NCBI GenBank assembly: GCA_017562135.1
Contig: QEYB01001642.1
Coordinates: 310,001-374,000 of the forward strand
Reading direction: 5' to 3'
Length of the DNA: 64,000 nucleotides
Source: Dipylidium caninum
Taxonomy: Eukaryota > Platyhelminthes > Cestoda > Cyclophyllidea > Dipylidiidae
Shown here: positions 50,670 through 62,877 of the stretch, one piece after another
Position numbering within the stretch: position 1 is the stretch's first letter
Layout of the letters: every line of letters begins with the position of its first letter
Position numbers and translations under genes: made by a program
The notes under the pieces: model-generated
The model's database searches: none
What the model saw: the letters and a program-made list of their open reading frames with translations, nothing else
Told to the model about the DNA's origin: nothing

Positions 50670-53600
50670 ATGTCATCCACTTGTCCCGTGACCGGTACCC
50701 TTCTTGGCTTTATGCAGCCTTGGCTAGTCCCGTTTGTTGTTTCGTAAGTCATATCGAAGATTTTCTCTCACGTACCTGTGTCAACGGTAAGTCGTCCTTT
50801 AAGTTTAATGACAGATTACTCGTTGGGCATATTTATCCATTCAGTGTAGCAATCGGCACTGTTTGAATTTGAACTGAATTTCGGCTTTCACTTCCATAAC
50901 ATGGTTTTCCTTTTCTTTCTTCCATTTTACGTTTACGTTCTTTCTCGAACGCAGCATATGATGTGAGTGCATAAACAGCATGTAGTCTGTACTTGCGGAC
51001 GTCTGTTGTCTCAAAACTCCAAAGTCGATCTGTGTTTCTGGCTGGTTTATTTTAAGAATTTGTTCTCTGAGGTTGGGCACTTGATATCCAATTTTAGGTC
51101 GTTGCAGCAAAAACCTATCACAAGTCACTGTACCGTCTGCGGCAAATCTATAGAAGGTCTGTTTCTAGCACCTCATATAAATAAGCCGTGAAAGGCCGTA
51201 AAAATGTCCATAAAATGTAATTAATTTGTTTGAAACATGTGTGTAGATACAGCTTTGAAGAATATCATTTTTAGGCTATGACTTACGTTTGTGATTTGAG
51301 AATTTCAGATGAGTAGGCGCTTGTTGCTGCTAAGAAAGTACTCCCTGCCGAGAGTAGGGGAACACCAATGCGTATTAATGGTAAAATCTTTGAGTGGATT
51401 ATTTAATTGGTTTTGTGACAGTTCATGCATTAAGTCGAGACTTTGGGTGATGCAGTAGTTGCGTTGTACTTGGACGGGAATATTAGGAAAACAGATTGAA
51501 AAGTAGTTATTGGCCACTTATTTCATTGTTTAACAGTGGAGACGGAAACAAGAGTTCCTGACACCGGTAAACCGGCTCCTTGTAGAGAGGAAATCGGGGA
51601 TAGGAATACGTTTGAATTTTATGCTTCGTAAATCCGCCCGATAACGGACAATATCGTTTTGGTAAGCAACTGGGATTTACCGCCTTCGTCATACAGCAGC
51701 TGGAGACCTCAGAACTAGATTGTCCTGACAACATGCGAAAATATGGTCCAATAGAAGGCCAAAGAAGTCGTAAATTACAGGGTTGACCGAATTATTTGGA
51801 ATGGTATCCCTGAGAATTGACTTAAACTTAAGTTCGCGGTAATTGCAGGTTGCAGCTCTGCCGAAGGAATTTCACGGTCCACGCAATCGCTCGCCTGTTC
51901 ACCATCTCTAGGGCCTTTCGCTTACCATCTTCACTGCCAATCGTCAGATTTCTCACCTGCTTCTCCACGACCTTCGTAGCTGGCTTAAAGCCTCCTTACA
52001 TTCTCCCCCTCCCCCATGTTTTTCGTATATTTTATGTCATAGGTTCGGTTCTCACGATGCTTTTGTCGGCCGAATGTCCGTCCTTTGAGCCTTTTATCGC
52101 CTGTTATCTCACCACTTATTTTTCCTGTTATTGACGTGGTGGAGGGGGTCTGGGCTAACCAGACAAGATTTTCGTGACCGGTCACTTGAGGGCAACGGAA
52201 GCGGACAGGAAGGAAGGAAATCGAGCCTCCATTGAGAAGACAGAATTCCCTGTTAGCGAACAATTATTCACACTAGTAGCCTGCTCTGACGAGTTTCGAG
52301 TGTTTTTTCATATCCTCGGACTTCGACTAGCCCCTAGTCTACAAAGCCTTTTGTCACGATAAGTTTGATGCTTTCTACCACATCGCCGAGTTCCTCATGA
52401 AACAATTCAACCTTCTTGATAAAAGTGACCTTATCTTGAGTCCCTCGGGGCTGTGTGCGACTGCCGGAATGCGGAGCGGACTTTTGACTGCCGTGCATTT
52501 TTTGCATAGGCGGGCTCTGACTCGTCTTGACGCCTGTTTAGTACTTCTTATTCTGCCATTTGGATGTTGTTATGGTTATACGGCAGAACTAATGACCTCG
52601 TGCGGTAATATCAGCCTGGAAGGTTTTCCAGGTAATAACCATACTAGCGTTAAACCGCTTATTCTCTCAACAGCACTTTGGAAGCAAATTTTGGCCGCCT
52701 TTACGGAATCCAATTTCCTCAACCGACTCCACCGTCCTTGCCGAGCCTGCGTACAATGCGATAGTGCCTCGTGTGCGTGTACGCCATGCCGACGGGAACT
52801 GCTGACGAAGTGATTTTCGGGAGCCCAGATCTGGTGAGTGACCCTTGAATAAAGAGCCTTCCACTGAGCCTGTACAGCAGCCCGCAACCGGCTACATGTG
52901 TTTAGATGGTGCCGCTAGTCCTCATGCTCGTCTTTTTATCGCAAATTCTTGAGTTATCCGTAAATCTACGGCGTGAATTCAGTTACTCCGCCGACCCCTT
53001 TGTATCCCTTCTTCACCCTTCTTTAGCTTCGTCTTATGTCCTGCATGCGCAAATGCACGACGCTAAAGAGAGTTTACTTGGTATGCACAAGGGTCGAGAG
53101 CTGAGTCCTGAGTTGTTGGGATCGTTTGAACGACACGTAAACCACGCAGCCGGATATCACCTCCAGGAGAATGTGGCGTTTGCACAGCAAAACTTTCGAC
53201 TTGTAGCCATTCAGCGCTTCAAATGCTTTATGGACCGCGTCAACTGCTGTAAGTAGAGGCTGGGAAGGCCGGCAGTGGTGTGCAAGGCTGCTAGTAAAAG
53301 CCCGACGTAGGCATCTGGAATGGCCGAAAATGATACCTCACTACGACCAGCCGGGGAGAGGTAAGGAGACGCGTATTTCACCTAATGATTGCTCTCCTTA
53401 GTACCAAGGCTTTCTTGCCAACAGCTCCACCTTCTCCTTCTTTCCCATTCACTTCCCAATCGCCTCGAAGTGAATTTATTTGCCTTACTATTCAACCTTA
53501 CCGCCTTTGGGTGAGTCTCCTTTCGAGTTTGCTGGAAGCGGTCGTCTCATTTTTTTCTCAGGTCGCTACTTGTTACTTGCCTTCAAGGAGCTTTGTAAAC

Positions 53601-53716
53601 GTCTGCTATTGCATCTGGTTTTAATCGCCAAAACCACTATTGGGGTGGATTTCGACCTTCTTCTTTCCCTAAATCAACTCTCTGTGACTTGTCACTTCTC
53701 CCTCTTGTGGTCGAAC
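50670..53716 (+). CDS. Unidentified multi-exon gene (tentative model)
   Basis: I do not recognise the product. The best-supported exons are 52674-52772, 53027-53248 and 53562-53716; each has a good acceptor and a GTGCGT, GTAAGT or GTAAGC donor, and the phases join (1-1, 1-1, 1-0). They read LWKQILAAFTESNFLNRL, then LHAQMHDAKESLLGMHKG and QENVAFAQQNFRLVAIQRFK, then CRYLLLAFKELCKRLLLHL, all likely helical. A possible first exon 50670-50743 (ATG, hydrophobic GFMQPWLVPFVVS, donor GTAAGT in phase 2) joins in phase to 51849 (LQLCRRNFTVHAIARLFTI), but the end of that exon is unclear. After 53716 an excellent acceptor at 53785 gives either a short tail ending in a stop, or, in another frame, a continuation, LLTTSEEMLHSTTALV, ending at GTGAGT 53892. 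So the gene may end near 53.86 kb or run on into the exons at 58-63 kb. Confidence 0.45.
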
Positions 53717-56700
53717 GTAAGCGTTTAAACCGCTTGAAATGGGAGAAAGTCCTATAGTTTTCCTCTTCTTCCCACCAACTGTCAGTCTCGGAAATATCAA
53801 CCAAGAATTCAGATATCAACACTTCTCTCTAAATGCTCATCGCTGTTTGCTTACTACGTCTGAAGAAATGCTTCATTCAACGACGGCATTAGTGAGTGGC
53901 CTGGTTGTCAACAGAGCGTCTCACGTGGTTCATTGCAGTTAGTAAGTAAAAGGTTGTAGCGTGCAGCCCAAGATTGCGACACTCACCACCCAGTCTCCCT
54001 ACCGAAAAGCGGCTTCTTATTTCCTTGTCCTCGTCCAGCGTGGCCGCGCCCGCTCCCCCACTGGTTGCAGGTGTGGGGATTAAAACCGGTGGGCGGGGGA
54101 AAGCACCTCACCCCTGTACGCGTGTGTTTCGCGTCTATGCGCTTCCGCCACGTGAGCTCCCGCAGGACCTTTGCGCGGCCGCAGAACGGGGTGTGAGTGC
54201 GCTCCTCGGCGCACAAAGTCGCGGAGCGTCTGCATTCTCCCAGGCCACGCGGCGCGGCGCGACGGCCCGTGGCCTGCTTGCTCGTGCCAGCCCCTCCGGG
54301 TGACGTAGCCGTCCGTGCAAGTGTGGCCGGCGTTTTACGATGGTCTTTGCGCGGGCAGGCGAGAGGGTTGCTGTCGCGCAGTCTGGTCACGACCATCACG
54401 CCGGGAGTTTCCGACTTTGCACACTGCAAGTCCCACATACTGGTATTCACGAACAACTCAGCACAGAGTCCGCTGTTTCGTGTCCACTTTGACCGCAGTA
54501 ACCATCTCTTCCGAATCGAACATCAGCGCACCCCATCGTCGTGAGAGACCCACCTAGTCGTGAGCCGGGGCCACTCAGCCTTTACCTGTTGGCTTGAGCA
54601 AGAATACCTCGCCCCCCACAGCCCATGGTTAACTTGGGCGTCTTATTGAGTCCATAAATTCGTCCTGTTTATGACCTGTCAAAAATTCACGCAGTTGCTG
54701 TACTTGCCGGCGTTAAAGTCATGTCCTCCGTGCTCCCGAATTGGGAGGTAAATGACTGCCGATGAACGAAGGCAAGTGCATAATCGAAGCCCTACCCTCC
54801 TTTTAACATGCAACTGAGAAATTCTTCCATCTAACTCACACAAAATGTCTATTTTCAAACCACCACTATACACAGGCTGCATATTTTGCAATTGTAAGGC
54901 AGAATTCTGGACAAATCCCACACCATTTTCGCTCTAAACCCCCTTCCCCATGTACCAAAAGAACCAGGTAACAAACTCTCAAAATCATTTCCATTGAACA
55001 CCTATTTCACTCGAAGTTAGCGCTGATAGTCGTCGCAACAATCGACCAAACTATGCTTTTAAGTGATGCTGTCGCCTCCCAACCTGTCCGCAACTTATGA
55101 GGCCAGATGGGCAAATATTTCCACCGACAGATGCATTTAATTTAACCGGTGACAAATTTAGCAGTCTGGTTATGTGCCCTGCCTAATTGTGGCTGTCTCG
55201 AAGGCCTCCCCGGTATTAATCACCTTCGGCGCTTTGTGTCGGAGGAGGCGGCCCTCCGCCCGCCGTCCCGTGGCATCGCAGACGCGCGCAGCAGTGACGC
55301 GAGGTGAGCAGACGACCGCCAAGTCTGGAGCTCGTCGCCCCTTCGCCGCCAAGTGCTGACAAGCGGGCCGTTTCGTGTTGCGTATGTTTTAATAAGACCA
55401 AGGTCCACTTTGTCCTGGCACAGCGTCTACGGCTGAGCGTCCCGGCGCGATGTGCTCGTCGTAGAGGCGCAGTGGTATCTCATCTCGCCAATCGGTTCAC
55501 CAGACTCTTAACCGAAATGGAAGCGCTTTATGGCCTCTTATCAAACGCTTTATTCCTCAATTCATTGGTTGTACTTTTGGGGGGAAAGTCGTGCCTGTGA
55601 CTGGCGCTAACCCTCGTCTCGTCGGGGCGGGAGGAGGGGAGACTTGCCTTTCTCCCCAATGGAATGCAGTCTGTCCGCCTCGTGCATAATTTACGACGTC
55701 TGTCTGTACGTGTGCTAAGCAAAAAGCGTGGATTCGTGCCTTTGTACGGCGGTGTCTGCCACTGTGCACTTAACCGCGGAGTGAGCAGCGGCCTTGCATG
55801 CCTTCGTTTTCATCTCACCCATTAGTGACGGCGGTGCTGCAGATTTTCGGTTCGATACATTTAATTCTACTGGGGCTTGTGAAGAGGTGGTCAAAACCTG
55901 AAGAAAAACGCTACATGTGAGTGACAGTGAAGCGCTTTCAGACGCAGTGGTGAGACCGTATTCTCTTCTCTGTACCTCGGTGAGTGCGTTCGCACTCGGG
56001 AGCCTAATTTTTACTGATAAGGGCCACGGAGGCAGCCCTTAGCACAGACGCCTCTTTCATGTCTGGCGCTTTCAGACAAAGCCACGGTCACCAGTGACCG
56101 AGAGTCGGCACTGCGGCTCGCGGCAGGAGAATTTTGGCTGGACCGAATAAAAAAACAGCACTCGCCTCAAAAGTGTATCTTATTTACGACGCAGTGACCC
56201 AAACCGACTTCCCGAAAAGCAATTAATGGAATATCATTACTTCGTTCCTCTTACTGGAGACCGAAGCGTTTATTTTTGCGACTAACATATTCTTCGCTTG
56301 TCAAACTCGTTGTTTTTCTTTATTTTGCGAATGTAATTTAGGACAACTGTGAAGCATAAATTCGAGATGTTTATCTTTTCGCCTCCTTATCGAGCGGCCG
56401 CATGATGCGCTGTCTTCTCGGTGGCCTTGTCCTGACCTCAGGCATGGGCACACCCGCCTCCCCGCCCCTCCCGACCGGTTTCAGTGAAATGAAACACCTG
56501 CAGATTAACCTCCTAATTGCCGACGGAGGAAGGTTTTATGCGTGCCGCAGGCAGTCATTAGCACCCTTTGATCTAGCGCAAGCATAGGCAAGTGCGGATG
56601 CGCCGGCTCCGCCCCACCGGGTCTCAGACGTCTGAGCAGCGGTGGTGCGGCCCGAGCCGGGCACAATCATTCGCCCGCCGTGTTATTTTGTGCCTGAGGC

Positions 56701-58629
56701 GGGAGCCCCAACCTCTGAGGTGCTCAGCACGCACCAGGTCATTGTCGCAAGCCCCGGGTCGGATGACTTGGGAGCACCTCGTGACTGCTCTGCCCCGGCA
56801 CAGACTGCAGTGCGGACCTTCGCACGAGCAGGACATGCCAACTCGGTCGACAATCACAGCCCCTCCAATAAGAATGTCTAAAGATCTAGAATATCAGTTC
56901 ATGCGAGAGGATGAGGGAGAGCTTAGCGGTTTTTCAAACAAAGTGCAAAGGCGCGAGAGAACTCATCGACCTTGGGCACGCAAGGCTTTGTTTGTTTATT
57001 CCAGTAGTCCATCGTCGGTAGGTGGAAGCGGATCATGGATCGTTTCCCACTCAAGCCCCAGTGAGATTGTTATTTTTGTCGCAGACTAGGAGATCTCGTG
57101 CTCTTCCCTTAGTGGGAGCAGTGAATGGCCTGCGTGATAACTTGTGCCGCCAAACGTGTGGTATTAGCTATTCGCCTGACACTGGAGTATATCGTCTTTC
57201 CACGACGTCACTCACGCCCAATTTGCCTCGTATAACGTCTACCGCGCAAAACGAAAACGAGTTTTTTGCTGAAGGGGATGTTGCTCGTCCTCTCCCCGGC
57301 GGGAGCTTCGATTGCAAATGACGCGGAAAGTGCGCGTCTGACGCGGACGCGGACGCAGTCGTAGCCGTCATAAATTTTGTCGTCTGTGCACAAACAGCGC
57401 GCCGTCGCTGCCGCCGCCCTACGTAAACACCTCCTCATGTGTTAACCAACTCTATGTTTAATGACGAGCCCTGCAGCTCTCTTCACATTTGTTGAGCACC
57501 CCACTTTATTGCCACGGCAGTGGAGGAGAAGGAGGAGGTGTTTTCAGTGGTCGAAGAGCGGTGCTGGAACTGGCATTCCTTAGTGGGAAGTGGGTGCTGT
57601 GCAAGCACCTCGACGTGTGCACTCGAAGGGGGTACAACGCGCACTAACAATGGCGCCGGTGCACAGTGAAAGGCTTGTGAAATTGTCACGCAGATCCTGT
57701 CAGCATAACGGAGCATTTCGCGTGAAATTATCCTTTGTTAAAAGTCGATCTGATATTTTTAACAGGCAGGAGATGGTTTTCCTAATACCTCATTCAAAGG
57801 CACGTTTAAGTATGAAGATAATGCAGTTGGCAGCTGATCTAGCATTTTCGAATTACTTTAGTCGCGTTTGGCGATGCGACGCCAGTTTCTGCATCCATTT
57901 GACGCTCCTCTAGCGCGACAGGCTTCAGGTGACACAGACAAGAAGCATCGCCGTAGAAAACAACTCCTCCACGATGCGCAGGAACACGGTCGGCGCTGAG
58001 CACCAGTGGTAAAAGACTGAGCTGACCAGAGGCATTAGTACAAATCCCCAGACGCTTGCACCGCCCTATTTGCCCTCTTCCGCCTTATCCCCGTGCATCC
58101 GCGGATTCGCGCGTCCGTGCGTGCGGACGATTTTCCTACGGCCTTGCGTCAGTCTCGTGGACTCTGTGGCCTTGAATCGTCCAACTGGGGTCTTTTGTCC
58201 GGCAGCTGGTGCAACTGCTGTCAGCCAGTGGTGTAAACAGGCCACCCTTTTTTCCGTGCTGTGGCATTTCGCGTTCGCCTTCTGCGTGTACGTTAATTTC
58301 GACTGCGCGTCAGCCATTGTGCGTGCGTGCGTGCGCGTGTTTGCCCTTTGTTTATTTCATCGATTCTGACGCATCTGACCCTCGGGTGGAGGGCTTTAGC
58401 CGCGTTCTCATCGTCATGCCGAGGTCATGCGTTGTCACTTCCGCGACGGTCGAGGGTAATGCGGTCCCGTAGTGAGAGAAGCGCCTTCCACCCCGCCCAG
58501 TCGAGTGTCGGCCGAATCCGCCCAACCCATCACCTGGGAATGGGCATCATTTAGAAAAATGACCAACTTTTAGGCAAATTTTGTTCTTTTTTATATAGTC
58601 AGAATTTTGCTGTTCCAACGAGAATTCAG
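53717..58629. other. No confident exon
   Basis: Apart from the candidate exon at 53786-53891, no coding segment could be supported. It is moderately GC-rich with overlapping chance open frames on both strands between 54.0 and 57.3 kb, none showing a known motif. A GCGTGC run lies near 58321-58340. It is either a long intron of one gene or the gap between two. Confidence 0.4.
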
Positions 58630-58949
58630 GCAAGCGTTCAGGTATTGCCCAGACCGAGGCCAGAGGCCAGATTTGGTCCCCCACCGACAACGCTGCCCTT
58701 CGACCCGGTGCCGAGAGCGGTATCAGCTGCACTGGATCACATTCCTCCTCCGCCCCTGTGTCGGAGCTCACAGAGAGCGGCGACGATGAGGACATTCTCG
58801 GGCTTATCAGTTCCTCCCTCGACCGCTTCAACGCACAACTTCATCACAGCCCTCAGGACAGTCTGCCCATTCTTGTCAGCGACTATGCAGGCTGCGTCGA
58901 CACTCCCAAAGAAATGGGTGCAGGAAGTCCTGCGCATATTCCTAATCCA
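58630..58949 (+). CDS. Unidentified exon, acidic/serine-rich, open in two frames
   Basis: Bounded by an AG at 58629 (or 58641) and a GTGGGT donor at 58950. The frame entering in phase 1 encodes about 106 residues including VSELTESGDDEDILGLISSS and has codon composition typical of coding sequence. A second frame, starting at the inner acceptor, is also open throughout and reads TMQAASTLPKKWVQEVLRIF; it would join in phase to the exon at 59314, whereas the first would not without another exon. I cannot decide between them. The product is not recognised. Confidence 0.45.
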
Positions 58950-59313
58950 GTGGGTACTCAATTTTATAGAACATTGCCTTTCATATATGCGCATGTATTA
59001 CAAGATGACCTAAAAGTCGGCGCTGCAGTTCGGTCACCTCCTGTATCGCCATTTGCCTGTCATGGGCGGACAGCGTCGCATTGACGCTCAGCGTTTCTCT
59101 TTAATTTCTCCCTCAAGCATTCATGAATCTTTCATTGGAGTTTCTTTGTGCACAGGACAGTCAGCCTGGCGTCCGATGTCAAAAAAACTCAGTTTGCCTG
59201 GCAATTTCCTGGGTCGTTTCGTGGTACTAGGTAAATTCACGGCACAACCGCAGTCTTTCCATTCCTACTCACCTCCTATGCTCCCTGTTGGCCGACAAAT
59301 TGTTTTTTTGCAG

Positions 59314-59610
59314 TCTTACCACTTTGATAAACCAAACAAAGGAGCTCGTTGCTAGGCTAACAAGAGCTCCAGCCGTTAACCACTGCGTACTCGCCTCCGT
59401 CTTCACTTCAAACTGCACATACTATTTTCTCGGTGCGACCGAAGTCCCTTGGAACGTTCGAAGTAACTACGCCGCATGTTCTCTTTCCCTGTTTACCGGC
59501 CCCAGGGGACCGGCTGCAATCGGATTTGGAGTTCCTCATGGTGTGCAACAGACGCATGGGGCCACATTTCTCATGTCACCGTGTCCACTTGCGCTACCAA
59601 CAAGATGCGA
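59314..59610 (+). CDS. Two linked exons of an unidentified gene
   Basis: Exon 59314-59462 follows a strong acceptor (TGTTTTTTTGCAG) and encodes LTTLINQTKELVARLTRAP and onward to VPWNVR. A 43-base intron (GTAACT...CCCCAG) leads in phase 1 to exon 59506-59610, which encodes RDRLQSDLEFLMVCNRRMG and HFSCHRVHLRYQQDA before a GTGAAG donor. The charged, cysteine- and histidine-containing second exon looks conserved, but I cannot name the family. Confidence 0.5.
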
Positions 59611-62551
59611 GTGAAGTTCGTTAACAGACGTGAGTGGAAAGTAGTGCTATCATGGGATTTATCTCCTATCGGGGCACGATGGCTCCGCGTTGGATCGTTC
59701 TCGCGTCCTCTCGCTCTCTCGCACACGAGTGAATCGGGGAAGAGGCGTAGAGTAAGGCGTGAACGACCTCGTCTACTCGGCCTTCATCCACGAAAGGCCA
59801 ACGGAGGTGAATGTGTGTCATGAGTCCCGATGGGAGCACGACACGCGGCCCACCGCTTGTGTTTGTTTTCGCAGTTGGTCTACCGCTTCTCCCCGTGGTC
59901 GGTCACAGGTACAAGAACGCTGTTACTCTTCATGAGAGTTTTTGCACATCTTTATCATCCTTAAAAAGTTTCAGAGTGCCTTCACAAAAGTGCTTTAGAC
60001 AGGAAATGCGATCTATTTCGGGTGTAGCCGAGGGGTGCACTTGATCCGATGGGACGATTTCCCTCATCCTCCTGCGGGAGGCCGCGGTGCGCTACGCCAG
60101 CCGCAGATGGCGCTTCTTCTCCCTGACACGGGGCAGCCATGACTTCGCTAACTGTTTGTTAAGCGACGTACGGAGAAGTCAAATTCTCCTAAGTGCGAGG
60201 CCTTGGAAGATACTTCAGCTGGGCCTCGAGGCGAGGACATTTCTTTGCCCTAGTGTGACTTGGCGGGCGGTACGTGGTTTGGGGAGCCATCTTCGTATGC
60301 CAACAACAGATAATCTTCGTGACGGGCTCGAGAATATAAATGATTGAGAAAGAGGGTTACACATTCACACTTTGTCTCTCCATTTTGGCGAGATATTCTC
60401 CTTCCCGACTCCCACCAGATTTTTTACTTTCTGCAATTCCTTCCTGCAGGCGATGTTCACATGGACGTCTTCCGCTGCACCCACGCCTTCCAGCATCTCT
60501 CATAATCAAGGGCGTCAATGTCAAGATCATTGGAGGCTCGCTTATTCTTCGTCTTCAGTGGCCTCCTCTACCAGTCCAGGGAAGATATTCCGCTGCCCTT
60601 CTGGCTCTTCATCAACCACTCTCCAACAGACCTCCATACCGAGTCCGCCGGGTCTCCCTCGACTCCCCTACCGGCAACGGTATCCACCCGATACGTCTCT
60701 CGCTGCCAAGGCTGAATGTCTCGAGGATCCCCTCTCAACCGCAGGCAACGCAGCCTTTCACAAACTTTCTCTGACGAGACTCTCCCTCTGTGAGTCTTGA
60801 TTTTACTACTGTTCTAGCATCGCGGCCTAAATTTTATCTTTATAAAACACCAAAGAATTTCGGTGAGAGAGAAGTGAAATTTGCTTTTCTCAACGTTTAC
60901 TTTAGTCCTTCACCTCTGTTTTTTACACCACGATCGGTCATTGGAACAGAACAAGCCGCTGAAAAACATCCACTGTGTGTGCGCATTTGTGTGCACCGCT
61001 GCGTCCAGGGAAGGGGGCGCCAAACGGAGTCGCGGGTTTCAGTCCTCTGGCTGTCTGTCAATGATCGATGGCTTGCATTCGCAGTTCCCATAAAATATCT
61101 GTCGTATGTGTCTTCAGCAAGCCCTCGTTTTGTTTACGTCTGCAAGGGTCTGTACCTGGGTTATTTACACAGGGTCATAAAAGTCATGAGGCTTACATTT
61201 CAAATTCGGTCTGGACCGTCTAATCTCGCTGTGCCGTCGGCATCGGGCCATTACTCATGTCGCGGATGAGTAACTGGAGGTACTCACTTCCCCTCCGTCT
61301 GGACGAAAGTAGGCCTCGTGGCATGGTGGCGAGGAAGGACGTGACTTGTGCAGCTCTCGACCGCGTGGGATGCTCCTTCGAGCAGCCAGGGGGATTGGCA
61401 TCTTGCGAGACGCTGGGGCCACATTCTTGTATCGAGGCATATTTGGGTGAGCGTAGGTCGCGTACGCTATGAAAGTGAGAAGTGGGTTTCGGTGGAATGT
61501 CTCAACACCTAAAATTCCCCTCATGTAACTCTCCGTCGTAGCATTTGAGTCGTTGGTTCTCTGGGGTCAACTTTTCCACTCACCTCCGCCGCGCTATCGT
61601 CGCAGAAGGCATCCCAGTGCCCCGAGCGGTGAGTTGACAGCCCTTCTGCCATATCTCGCGTACTCACCTCAGACTGAGGCGTGTGCGCCCATTCGTTAGC
61701 CCGGCGGTTTGCTGATTTATCCCCGATGACCTCGCTATAGTACCGCGTCTCCTCCAACACCGGCAGGACGAGATGGCGCTGTTTCGTGAGGGAAATAAAC
61801 TACCCACCTGAGCCGTCTCCCTCTCTTTCGCTTTTTAACGCTCTCTCAACATTTCTGTATCTTCCTCCTCCCTAAAGGCAGAGGCATAGTATCCGGACTC
61901 CGAACGACTTGGTGGGCCAGGCTGATCCAGCTTTTCCCTCTTACCACCCAGCAGTCCGAAAATATAAATTCGGCCCATTTCCGGAAACTCAGTGTCTTTT
62001 TCGTCGGTGCCTGGCTAATGTGCATACACGCATTTCTCGGGAGAATTTCCATATGCCTCGCCAACACATTTATGGCGCGCGCCGCGCTGTCGCCTGCCCC
62101 GGCACTGCTTAGGAAGGCGAGTCCGCCCGACGCTCAGGCGTCTCCTCCGCCCCGCCATTCCGCGCCGCGTGACTGTGACAATAGACGTTGTTTTGGAAAG
62201 TGCGATTAGACCCAACATGACATGAATAAAACCCAATTCGTATTTGACGAACATGTGCTCTTTCGCATCACCGCCTCTTCAGACCCTCTCAGCTTCAATT
62301 CTGCCCTTCTCCTGAACGCTTGGTGGCTGTTGGAGCGTTGGTACTTACCCTCAAAGCGCGCTTTCCCGGCCGGCGTTCTTGTGATCCGCTTCCCGACAAG
62401 TTTTGCATACTTATACTTGTGGAAAAGTTAATAATGGGGAAGTCGTGATACACAAATTGTGGAGGCATAGTGGCGGATATCAGTGCAACTTGGTTGTCAT
62501 GCCGTTAGATGAGCAACGTGGTAATTTTCACGATTTATCCTTTTCTTATAG
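59611..62551 (+). other. Probable intron sequence with possible further exons
   Basis: A 34-base candidate exon sits at about 59876-59909 (TTTTCGCAG acceptor, GTACAA donor). A segment at about 60450-60791 is open in two overlapping frames between a CTGCAG acceptor and a GTGAGT donor; one frame is Ser/Pro-rich. Neither could be tied in phase to its neighbours, so they are not called as exons. Confidence 0.3.
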
Positions 62552-62877
62552 ATGGGAGTCGCACTGGAAAGCACTGCCCTCGGAAATGGTGAGTTCACTT
62601 TCCCACGAGTACCCATGGTTTCCGGCACGAGCCTTGCTTCCGTTCCTTACTTCATTCTCTTCCTTCTCCTACTCATCCTCTTCCGGGCTGAAGTACGTCT
62701 CCGCTCCGACAAAGGTGTAAAATTAGTGCTCTGTCTGGTTGTCAGGCAGGGAAGGAGCCGTCGAGCAGGGCTATCACGCCTGTCACAACCACCACCCTGC
62801 ACACTGCCTTCACCACCAGGCTCTCGCCTCTTGCGTCATTCAAGCAGCCTTCCGTTTCTTCGTTGGCGTGAAAGACA
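62552..62877 (+). CDS. Two small linked exons of an unidentified gene
   Basis: Exon 62552-62588 (acceptor TTTTCTTATAG, donor GTGAGT) reads MGVALESTALGN and joins in phase 1 to exon 62746-62877 (acceptor GGTTGTCAG, donor GTGAAG). The latter reads REGAVEQGYHACHNHHPAHC and then ALASCVIQAAFRFFVGVKD. The His/Cys cluster could bind metal, but this is speculation. Other frames are also open here. It probably belongs to the same transcription unit as the exons at 59.3-59.6 kb. Confidence 0.4.
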
